From: an uncultured Dehalococcoidia bacterium
GTDB lineage: Bacteria > Chloroflexota > Dehalococcoidia > Lucifugimonadales > UBA3495
Direction: 5' to 3'
Assembly: GCA_958296445.1 (NCBI GenBank)
Contig: OY282565.1
Location: 2,901,570 to 2,965,569, forward strand
Length of the DNA: 64,000 nucleotides
Below are positions 58,082-64,000 of this stretch, piece by piece (position 1 is the first letter of the stretch; the number at the start of each line of letters is the position of its first letter). The notes beneath the pieces are model-generated. The model did not search any database. It was not told the DNA's origin and saw nothing but the letters and a program-made list of their open reading frames with translations. The position numbers were made by a program, and so were the translations under genes.

Positions 58082-58789
58082 ATGACTAGCGAAGGCAGCG
58101 CCGCCAATCCCTTGGAGTATTGGCGGGAGATGTTTCAGAAATCCACCGAAGCATGGGCCCAAGCGGCGGGCGCGGCGGGCAACCCTTTCCAGCCGCCGGG
58201 TTTCGGTGCTATGCCCGGCGGGGCGATGCCCGGTTTCGGTACGGCGGCGGGTTTCAACGCCACGCCCGGCGCCAATCCCTTTGGGCCGTTTATGCCGCCG
58301 TTCTTTTCGCCGCCGTTTTCCCCGCCCTTTTCCAACGATATGCAACAGGTGTGGCAGCAGTTTTTCAACGCTTGGGCGGAGCAACTGCGCCAGGGCGCGG
58401 CGGCGGGAACGCCGGGGCCGGAGGCGTTTCAGGACGCGCAAAAGCAATGGACTGAGCAGTTGGAGGCCCTAGCCAAGATGTTTGCCGAGGTTATGGGGGC
58501 CGAAGCCTTTTCCCGTATGCTGGGCAAGTCTATGGAGCAAACGCTGGTCTGGCAGCGGCGGATGGCAAATTCCGCCGAACCGCAGTTGGATGACATACTC
58601 AAGGCTTTCAATATGCCGTCGCGCAGCCAGATTGACCGGATGTTCGAGCGCGTAATCGGGCTGGAAGAGCGGATAGACGGTCTGGAGGACGACAACCGCA
58701 AGCTGCGAAGCCTGCTGGAGGCCGCGCTGCGGACGCCCCCGGCCCGCGCCCGGGCGCCCCGGAACCCGGAAGTTGCCGACGGGGGGTAG
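58082..58789 (+). CDS. phaE: Class III PHA synthase subunit PhaE
   Basis: In this 235-residue protein, NPLEYWREMFQKSTEAW at the front is the PhaE opening. A Pro/Phe/Gly-rich middle (NPFGPFMPPFFSPPFSPPFS) follows. The C-terminal half has LGKSMEQTLVWQRRM, NMPSRSQIDRMFERV and a coiled coil GLEERIDGLEDDNRKLRSLL, the PhaE signature region. PhaE stimulates PhaC. The middle region looks low-complexity and could be unordered. It is cotranscribed with phaC in all likelihood. Confidence 0.93.
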   Translation: MTSEGSAANPLEYWREMFQKSTEAWAQAAGAAGNPFQPPGFGAMPGGAMPGFGTAAGFNATPGANPFGPFMPPFFSPPFSPPFSNDMQQVWQQFFNAWAEQLRQGAAAGTPGPEAFQDAQKQWTEQLEALAKMFAEVMGAEAFSRMLGKSMEQTLVWQRRMANSAEPQLDDILKAFNMPSRSQIDRMFERVIGLEERIDGLEDDNRKLRSLLEAALRTPPARARAPRNPEVADGG

Positions 58790-58852
58790 GCGGGTAGGCC
58801 GCGGGTTGCCCGTCATTCCCGCAATATGCGGCGCACCCGGGGCCGCCGTTGG

Positions 58853-59812
58853 CTAGAAGGGGAGTTCGGCGCCTGTGCCTTGCTCTTTGGCCTTGCGGTA
58901 GACCAGTTCGGCGGCGGCTATGTCCTCTAGGGCGATGCCTTGGGACTCGAACAGGGTTAGGCTTTCAGGGGATGGGCGGCCGGGTATGCGGCCGGCGGCT
59001 AGGTCGCGCAGTTCGTGAACCATGCCCCAGCGGAAATTGCCCCTGGCTTCCGGCCAGAGCAGGTCGCCGCACTCGATTTTGGCCTGCTCTAGGTCGTCTA
59101 CTACGATTAGCTCCGAGCGCAGGACGGCTTCCTCGTCAATTTCGCGGCGCAGCCAGTGGTTGCCGCCGGCGGCGTTGATGTGGGTTCCGGCGGCGAGCCA
59201 CTGGCCCAGCACCACCGGCTCGCGGGCCGAGGTGATGGCGATAACGATGTCGGCGCCTTCGACGCATCCTTGAGCGCTGTCCGCGGGCTGGACGTCCACT
59301 CCCAGCCTTTCGCTGCTGCGGCGGGCGAAATCCTCGCGGCGTTCTTGGCGGCGGCTGAAAACCCGCGCCTGCTTTATGGGGCGGACGGCGCAGACTGCTT
59401 CCAACTGCGTCCGGGCCTGAAAGCCGGAGCCGATGACGGCCACGGTGTCGGCGTCGGGCCGGGCCATATAGCGGGTCGCCAGCCCGCTGGCCGCGCCGGT
59501 GCGAATCTGCCCCAGCCGCCCCCCTTCCATACAGGCCAGCAGTTCGCCCGATTGGTAGTCATAGAGCATAACCATCATTTTCGCGCCGCCCGGCCCGGCG
59601 AAGGACGGATAAGCCTTGTAGCCGAACACCCCTTGCCCGCCGTCGGCCGCCGCCATAAAGTGAAAGAAGCCGCCGGGCATCCGAATACGCGACCGCGCCT
59701 TGTTGTCCGTCTGCCCGGCCCCGGCGTGGGCAAAGGCCCGGGCTAGGGCTTCGATACACTCGTCCATCGGCAGCAGCGCCGCTACTTCCTGCTCGTTGAG
59801 AAACAAGGCCAT
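58853..59812 (-). CDS. Ornithine cyclodeaminase/mu-crystallin family protein
   Basis: This 319-residue protein has the NAD(P)-binding Rossmann domain with VAVIGSGFQARTQLEAV (about 124-140). A family-typical front has RSRIRMP and FGYKAYPSF with the substrate Lys, and GGRLGQIRTGAASGLATRYM near 97-116 is the family signature. Members are ornithine cyclodeaminases, alanine dehydrogenases or ketimine reductases; assignment among these is not possible here. It is convergent with phaE. Confidence 0.92.
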   Translation of the reverse strand: MALFLNEQEVAALLPMDECIEALARAFAHAGAGQTDNKARSRIRMPGGFFHFMAAADGGQGVFGYKAYPSFAGPGGAKMMVMLYDYQSGELLACMEGGRLGQIRTGAASGLATRYMARPDADTVAVIGSGFQARTQLEAVCAVRPIKQARVFSRRQERREDFARRSSERLGVDVQPADSAQGCVEGADIVIAITSAREPVVLGQWLAAGTHINAAGGNHWLRREIDEEAVLRSELIVVDDLEQAKIECGDLLWPEARGNFRWGMVHELRDLAAGRIPGRPSPESLTLFESQGIALEDIAAAELVYRKAKEQGTGAELPF

Positions 59813-59846
59813 ATTACTTCCTCGATGCGCGTTTTTGTCTGTAATT

Positions 59847-59937
59847 GTCTGAATCAGGATTTACCGGATTATTAGATTTTCAGGATTCCCCATCCTGCGA
59901 ATCCTTTAATCCTGAAAATCCTGATTCAGACAAAGAA
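59847..59937. repeat. Family E inverted-repeat copy
   Basis: The arms TTGTCTGAATCAGGATTTAC and AAAATCCTGATTCAGACAA flank a centre that carries a weaker second pairing (TTCAGGATTCC and GGATTCTTTAATCCTG-like). Confidence 0.85.
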
Positions 59938-60030
59938 CCGAAAATCTCTGCCCCAAGCATACCCGATTCTGGCAAGGGATGCGTCTATTCGGTACAATGG
60001 CACCGATGTTTTGCTGGGGGGATTTCAGTT

Positions 60031-61023
60031 ATGAGTCTGCCGCGGGCCTTTGTCAGCCGGATGATTCATCCCGACGCCATCGCCTTGATTGGCGGGGCTG
60101 CCGAAATGGAGGTTTGGCCCGATGACTGGCCGCCTAGCGCGGAACAGTTGCGGGATAAGCTGGCCGGGGCCGAGGGGGCGCTGGTGAACATTATGGACCG
60201 GGTGGACGCCGCGCTGCTGGACGCCGCGCCCAATCTGCGGGTAATCAGCCAACTGGCCGCCGGGCTGGATAACGTGGACGTGGCGGAATGCACCCGGCGG
60301 GGCATCCTGCTGGGCAGCACGCCGGGGATTCTGTCGAAAGCGGTCGCCGACCATGCCTTTGCACTGTTGCTGTCCGCCGCCCGCCGGGTGGCCGAAAGCG
60401 ACAAGTGGGTTCGGGGCAACAACTGGGAACTGGCCTTTCATCCCAACTACTGGCTGGGCAGCGAGGTGCAGGGCAGCACGCTGGGGATTGTCGGCTTGGG
60501 GCAAATCGGGCTGGAAGTGGCCCGCCGCGCTCAGGGGTTCGATATGCGGGTGCTGTATCACTCGCGCAACCGCCGTCCCGATGCCGAGGCGCAGTATGGG
60601 CTGATTTATGCCCCGCTGGATACGCTGCTGGCCGAGGCGGATTATGTGTCGCTGCACGTGCCGCTGACTGCGGAAACGCGCCACCTCATCGGGGCGGACG
60701 CGCTGCGGCGGATGAAGTCTACGGCCATACTGGTCAACATATCGCGGGGGCCGGTGGTGGACACCGACGCGCTGTGCGACGCGCTGTGCGAGGGGTGGAT
60801 TGGCGGCGCCGGGCTGGACGTGGTAGACCCGGAACCCATCCCGGACGACCATCCGTTGCTGTTTATGGACAACGTGACCATCACCCCGCACATCGGCAGT
60901 GCCTCGGTTCTATCCCGCCGCGCGATGAGCATAATGGCGGCGCAAAACCTGATTGCCGGGCTCAACGGCCAACCCTTGCCCCACTGCGCCAACCCGGAGC
61001 TGTACCGGCGGCTGGGAATCTGA
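60031..61023 (+). CDS. D-isomer-specific 2-hydroxyacid dehydrogenase
   Basis: This 330-residue protein has a catalytic domain at both ends, and the NAD-binding motif GIVGLGQIGLEVARRAQGFD near 154-173. Catalytic Arg is in VNISRGPVVDTDAL, Glu in VVDPEPIPDDHPL and His in TPHIGSAS. The pattern is of the glyoxylate/hydroxypyruvate reductase or D-glycerate dehydrogenase group. The ATG at 60031 has GGGGGG nine bases before it. The longer frame from 59845 reads the family E repeat. Confidence 0.94.
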   Translation: MSLPRAFVSRMIHPDAIALIGGAAEMEVWPDDWPPSAEQLRDKLAGAEGALVNIMDRVDAALLDAAPNLRVISQLAAGLDNVDVAECTRRGILLGSTPGILSKAVADHAFALLLSAARRVAESDKWVRGNNWELAFHPNYWLGSEVQGSTLGIVGLGQIGLEVARRAQGFDMRVLYHSRNRRPDAEAQYGLIYAPLDTLLAEADYVSLHVPLTAETRHLIGADALRRMKSTAILVNISRGPVVDTDALCDALCEGWIGGAGLDVVDPEPIPDDHPLLFMDNVTITPHIGSASVLSRRAMSIMAAQNLIAGLNGQPLPHCANPELYRRLGI

Positions 61024-61079
61024 GATAAGGCGGGGGGGTGTTACATCTAAAGCAAGGGCTATGGTTAAAGCAGGGGTTA

Positions 61080-61169
61080 TGGCGGAGAGGGCGGGATTCG
61101 AACCCGCGAGAGGCTTGCGCCCCTACGCGATTTCCAGTCGCGCCCGTTCGTCCACTCCGGCACCTCTCC
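61080..61169 (-). tRNA. tRNA-Ser(GGA)
   Basis: A class II tRNA of 90 nt that includes an encoded CCA. Acceptor arms GGAGAGG (61163-61169) and CCTCTCC (61084-61090) pair perfectly. The anticodon stem CGCGA/TCGCG encloses loop CTGGAAA with anticodon GGA at 61133-61135. A long variable arm (TAGGGGCGCAAGCCTCT) and the T-loop GGTTCGAATCC follow. Confidence 0.96.
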
Positions 61170-61351
61170 GCGCAGGGACGATGCCATACATTATAGGTTG
61201 GGCTTGACGCCATCGCAAGTTTCGTTGCGCGTATTCGTAATTTCCGCCGCTGCCGGTCATTTCTGCCCCATCGGGCGGCGCGGTGGCGAAGGCCGCAAGC
61301 GGTGGCCTATAATAACCGGCGCAGGTATTTTATCGAGGAGATGCGACACCT

Positions 61352-61678
61352 ATGGCCGATGCCGGCTTTGTCAAAGTGGCCCAAGTTAGTGAAATCAGCC
61401 CCGGCGAAATGATAACGGTGGACTTTCCGGGGGGCGATGCGTTGCTGATAGCCAACGTTGAGGGCGTGATTCACGCCTGCGACGACATCTGCTCCCACGC
61501 CTACGCATCCTTGTCCGAAGGCGACCTGAACGGGGCCGAAGTGGAATGCCCCCTGCACGGCGCGGTGTTTAACGTGACCACCGGCGAACCCTTGACGCCC
61601 CCCGCCGACGCGCCCATCAAGGTCTTTCAAGTGCAAATCGAGGGCGACGACATCCTGGTTGCCCCGCCCGCGGAATAA
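61352..61678 (+). CDS. Rieske-type [2Fe-2S] ferredoxin
   Basis: This 108-residue protein has the Rieske ligands Cys47 and His49 in CSHA, and Cys66 and His69 in CPLHGAVF. The short plan is that of soluble Rieske ferredoxins (BphF/CarAc type) or the small subunit of nitrite reductase. It transfers electrons to an oxygenase or similar partner not seen in this window. It is preceded by GAGGAG six bases before the ATG. Confidence 0.92.
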   Translation: MADAGFVKVAQVSEISPGEMITVDFPGGDALLIANVEGVIHACDDICSHAYASLSEGDLNGAEVECPLHGAVFNVTTGEPLTPPADAPIKVFQVQIEGDDILVAPPAE

Positions 61679-61769
61679 GGGCGGGATAGAATCCGGCGAA
61701 ACCCGTTTGTCCTGCGCTTGTGGCCTGAGCTGGACGGGCGGGTTTCGCTGTCCGTTGCCGCGGGCGGCT

Positions 61770-62351
61770 TTACGGGTCGCCCATCAGTTGGATGTCGTCC
61801 CAGGGCCAGTAGATCAGCAGCACCCGGCCCACGATGTTGTCCTCCGGCACGGGGCCCCAGGCGCGGGAGTCGTTGCTGTTGCGCCGGTTGTCGCCGATTA
61901 CGTAGTACTCTTTCCCCTCCAGGGTTAGCAGGGGGGCGTTGGAGCTGTCTTTGCGTTGCAGATACGGCTCCAGCAGCTCCGCGCCGTCTACGTATACCGT
62001 TCCTTCCCGCACTTCCACCGTTTCCCCCGGCAGGCCCACTACTCGTTTGACGAAATCCTTGTCCGGGCTGAGCGGGTAGTGGAACACGATAACCTCGCCG
62101 CGCTCCGGCGGGCCGAAGGCGAACTGCGGTTCGGCCTCGGGCGCCCGCCAGAAGGGAACGGCCCGCGAGAGCCGCTCGCGGTCAAACCGGAAAAGGGATG
62201 CCTGATCCACTACAAGGTACTGCCCGCCCTCTAGGGTGGGAATCATGCTGGAGCCTTCCACCTTGAAATTCCGCACCGTCAACTGCAACACCAGCAGAAC
62301 CATCAGCGCCAGCAGCACGGCCTCGGCTATTTCACGCGCCAAACGGGGCAT
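61770..62351 (-). CDS. lepB: Signal peptidase I
   Basis: This 193-residue protein has one N-terminal membrane helix (AVLLALMVLLVLQLTV, 11-26), then VEGSSMIPTL with the nucleophile Ser35. The Lys of the dyad is in KDFVKRVVGLPGE, and the Box E GDNRRNSNDSRAWGPV is present. It removes signal peptides from exported proteins. The ATG at 62351 is preferred with AAGGA upstream; a TTG at 62357 adds two residues. Confidence 0.95.
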   Translation of the reverse strand: MPRLAREIAEAVLLALMVLLVLQLTVRNFKVEGSSMIPTLEGGQYLVVDQASLFRFDRERLSRAVPFWRAPEAEPQFAFGPPERGEVIVFHYPLSPDKDFVKRVVGLPGETVEVREGTVYVDGAELLEPYLQRKDSSNAPLLTLEGKEYYVIGDNRRNSNDSRAWGPVPEDNIVGRVLLIYWPWDDIQLMGDP

Positions 62352-62557
62352 ACGCAATCCTTAAATCCGCCTGAGCTTTATCGCCTGAACCGTATCGCCT
62401 GAATCTTATCAGAGAAAACCGGGGCCAGCCGCGCCCGCCCTTGCGCCAAAGAGGTGACACTTGCCGGTAGAAAAGACTAGGGCAGTATGGTATAACGGAA
62501 ACTCGCCGGGATGTAAGCCCAAAGGGGCAGGGACTTGCCAGTGAAAAGGAGGCGGCT

Positions 62558-62893
62558 ATGGAGCAGAGAAAGAGGCCCAAACCCTGGATCGACTGGTGGG
62601 AGACGCCGGAGCCGGTAGACTTGCGGGTAGAAGAAATCAGCAAGAATACTGTCTATCCTGACGAGGTTCTGGTCAGATTTCAGGTCAACGGCAAAAACTA
62701 CATGGGTTTCTTCCCCGCCGTATACGTAAGCCGCAAGAAAAAAGTTTTGTCGGCGATGATACACGGCGATACCGAGGACGGGTGGTTTGTCCGAATTCCT
62801 GCCGAGACGTTTCAAGGCGGCCCGCAGGTGGTTGTCCCCCACGCCGAGAAGGATACCTTGATTATCCGCCACTCGGAGAACACCGAGGTATGA
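62558..62893 (+). CDS. Hypothetical protein coupled to dCTP deaminase
   Basis: This 111-residue protein is unrecognised. It has an aromatic start (PKPWIDWWETPEPVDLR), then a beta-rich middle with NYMGFFPAVYVSRKKKVLSA and VVVPHAEKDTLIIRH. It overlaps the dcd gene by ATGA, so both are translated together, but no functional link is known. GGAGG precedes the ATG. Confidence 0.68.
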   Translation: MEQRKRPKPWIDWWETPEPVDLRVEEISKNTVYPDEVLVRFQVNGKNYMGFFPAVYVSRKKKVLSAMIHGDTEDGWFVRIPAETFQGGPQVVVPHAEKDTLIIRHSENTEV

Positions 62894-63438
62894 TACTGAG
62901 CGACCGGGAAATCTTGATGGAGATTGGCAGCCGCAGACTCCGTTTTACTCCCGCGATAGGGGATTATCAGATTTCCCCGTCTTCCCTTGACTTGCTCCTC
63001 TCCAACGAGTTCACTGTATTCAAGCCGCAGACGCCGGGCGTCGAAACCATCTTAGACTTGGAGAAAATCCCAAACCTGGATGAATTTCTCCGGTCTCACG
63101 GCAAGGTCATTACCATCCCGGACGGCGATTATCTAACACTTCATCCGGGCGATTTCGTGCTGGCATACACCAGAGAGTTCGTCGAAATGCCCAATTATTT
63201 GGCGGCTAGGGTGGAGGGGCGGAGTTCCTACGCCCGGATAGGGGTATCGGTGCATCAGACCGCCTCAACCATTCATGCGACTTTCCGGGGGCAAATAAGG
63301 CTGGAAATCTCTCACGTGGGGCCTTTGGATTGCCGATTGTATCCCGGAGAAAGAATCTGCCAGATGGTCATTGAACGGCTGTCCAGCCCTGCGGAACGAA
63401 GCCTGACGAGCCAATTCCAGCAACAGCAGGAAATCTGA
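62890..63438 (+). CDS. dcd: dCTP deaminase
   Basis: This 182-residue trimeric dUTPase-fold protein starts ILSDREILMEI. It has EGRSSYARIGVSVHQTASTI (in part), the family core, and GQIRLEISHVGP where the catalytic Glu falls in RLE. It converts dCTP to dUTP in thymidylate synthesis. The core reads HQTASTIHATFRGQIRLE against the usual H-TAG-IDPGW-G--LE, so it is a diverged member and could be bifunctional or act on a modified nucleotide. A weak hairpin follows at 63503. Confidence 0.88.
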   Translation: MILSDREILMEIGSRRLRFTPAIGDYQISPSSLDLLLSNEFTVFKPQTPGVETILDLEKIPNLDEFLRSHGKVITIPDGDYLTLHPGDFVLAYTREFVEMPNYLAARVEGRSSYARIGVSVHQTASTIHATFRGQIRLEISHVGPLDCRLYPGERICQMVIERLSSPAERSLTSQFQQQQEI

Positions 63439-63502
63439 ATCCTGTCTGCCCTCCACCGCCCGCATCAGGCTTTGTGCTACAATCACCGAGTTTCCTGAAA
63501 AT

Positions 63503-63530
63503 CGGGTTGCCGGGCAACCCGGTTTCCTAC
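63503..63530 (+). terminator. Possible weak terminator hairpin
   Basis: CGGGTTG (63503-63509) and CAACCCG (63515-63521) pair around CCGGG, followed by GTTTCCTACTTT. It separates dcd from the last gene. Confidence 0.4.
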
Positions 63531-63552
63531 TTTCGCGCTTTGGGGTTGTGTT

Positions 63553-64000
63553 ATGAGCTGGCGATTTGAGTTGTTGACCAAGCCTTTGGGGGGAGTGGCC
63601 GAAGGGCCTATATGGGATGGCGAGGCGCTGCTGTTCACCCATATACCGGCCAGCCGCATTCTGCGGATAGACCCGGATACCGACGCCATCAGCGTGTGGC
63701 GGGAAGGCACCAACCGCACCAACGGGCTGGCCCACGACGCTCAGGGGCGGCTCTTTGGCTGCTGCTCCGGCGGGCGGGCCATCGTGCGCTTTGATGCCGA
63801 CGGAACCACCGCCACCGTCGCCGACCGGGTGGACGGCCAGCCCCTGAACACGCCCAACGACCTGGCCGTGGACGCGCAGGGGCGCATCTGGTTCACCAAT
63901 CCTTGGAACGCCGGCAACATTGACCCCACCGAGGTTGAAGTCCCCGGCTTACGCTGCGTCCTGCGGGCCGACCCCCAGCCCGACGGCTCCTATGCCGTCA
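63553..64000 (+). CDS. SMP-30/gluconolactonase/LRE family protein, 5' part
   Basis: The gene runs off the window after 149 residues. It starts WRFELLTKPLGGVAEGPIWD with the metal-binding Glu of GVAEGP, then LLFTHIPASRILRIDPDTD, NRTNGLAHDAQGRLFGCCSG and PLNTPNDLAVDAQGRIWFTN, repeated beta-propeller blades with the catalytic-site Asn and Asp of TPNDLA. Members are lactonases acting on sugar lactones. The ATG at 63553 is clear. Confidence 0.9.
   Translation, partial: MSWRFELLTKPLGGVAEGPIWDGEALLFTHIPASRILRIDPDTDAISVWREGTNRTNGLAHDAQGRLFGCCSGGRAIVRFDADGTTATVADRVDGQPLNTPNDLAVDAQGRIWFTNPWNAGNIDPTEVEVPGLRCVLRADPQPDGSYAV

Overview
The window is a GC-rich bacterial chromosome segment, most likely from a Chloroflexota member (Dehalococcoidia or SAR202-like metagenome lineage). 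This is an inference. It rests on the amino-acid-binding lipoprotein at 20617-21915, whose long linker repeats the phrase EVTREV as is typical of Chloroflexota lipoproteins, on the expanded Uma2 family, on frequent TTG/GTG starts, and on BtpA, TPP-enzyme and DUF3500 proteins. There is no rRNA. One tRNA is present, tRNA-Ser(GGA), at 61080-61169 on the minus strand.

Layout. 0-15 kb: a VOC protein; a three-subunit xanthine-dehydrogenase-type molybdenum hydroxylase whose genes (935, 7472, 11800) are split apart by five tandem, nearly identical Uma2 nuclease genes, a DUF3500 gene and a lower-GC restriction-modification pair; then DUF4258/DUF2283 genes, a crotonase and tlyA. 15-27 kb: a CinA-type amidohydrolase and two minus-strand importers, a complete aapJQMP-type amino-acid system and a dppABC-type peptide system with no ATPase genes beside it. 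27-33 kb: a sixth Uma2 gene and a decayed prophage head module (prohead protease, capsid, connector). Its capsid gene is cut by a 483-bp element with IS6-type ends and an 8-bp target duplication. 33-46 kb: an A-type Fe-S protein, DUF3800, a TPP enzyme, an ATPase plus PD-(D/E)XK nuclease pair that may be an undescribed defence module, gamma-glutamyltransferase, HNH, BrnT with a doubled BrnA, an MBL hydrolase, an M16 peptidase and an MNT-HEPN fusion. 46-53 kb: a solitary BrnA, uvrA, an HTH/zinc-ribbon plus MazF pair, BtpA, Phd plus PIN, and a class III aminotransferase. 53-64 kb: phasin-like genes and a class III polyhydroxyalkanoate synthase locus (phaC, phaE, phasin) behind a PadR regulator, then an ornithine cyclodeaminase-like protein, a D-2-hydroxyacid dehydrogenase, a Rieske ferredoxin, signal peptidase I, dCTP deaminase and a truncated SMP-30 protein.

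Two themes connect the window. The first is a dense set of small toxin-antitoxin, restriction and nuclease modules (R-M, DUF4258/DUF2283, ATPase/nuclease, HNH, BrnTA, MNT-HEPN, MazF, Phd/PIN, DUF3800, Uma2) scattered between housekeeping genes. The second is that the intergenic space is filled with at least six families of short, mostly palindromic dispersed repeats: A, ending GCTCAGAATGACAG; B, ATTCCC-N8-GGGAAT, like neisserial dRS3; C, AACGCAGAGGGCGCAGAG; D, GGGCGCACGGCTGTGCGCCC; E, TGTCTGAATCAGGATTT; F, GGGGCAACC. Several have seeded minisatellites at their ends, and one has become the 3' end of a gene.

The strongest leads are the Uma2 array with its invariant promoter cassettes and variable 42-bp coiled-coil repeats, the IS6-ended element in the capsid gene, the ATPase/nuclease pair, and the probably leaderless, autoregulated PadR gene upstream of the PHA locus.
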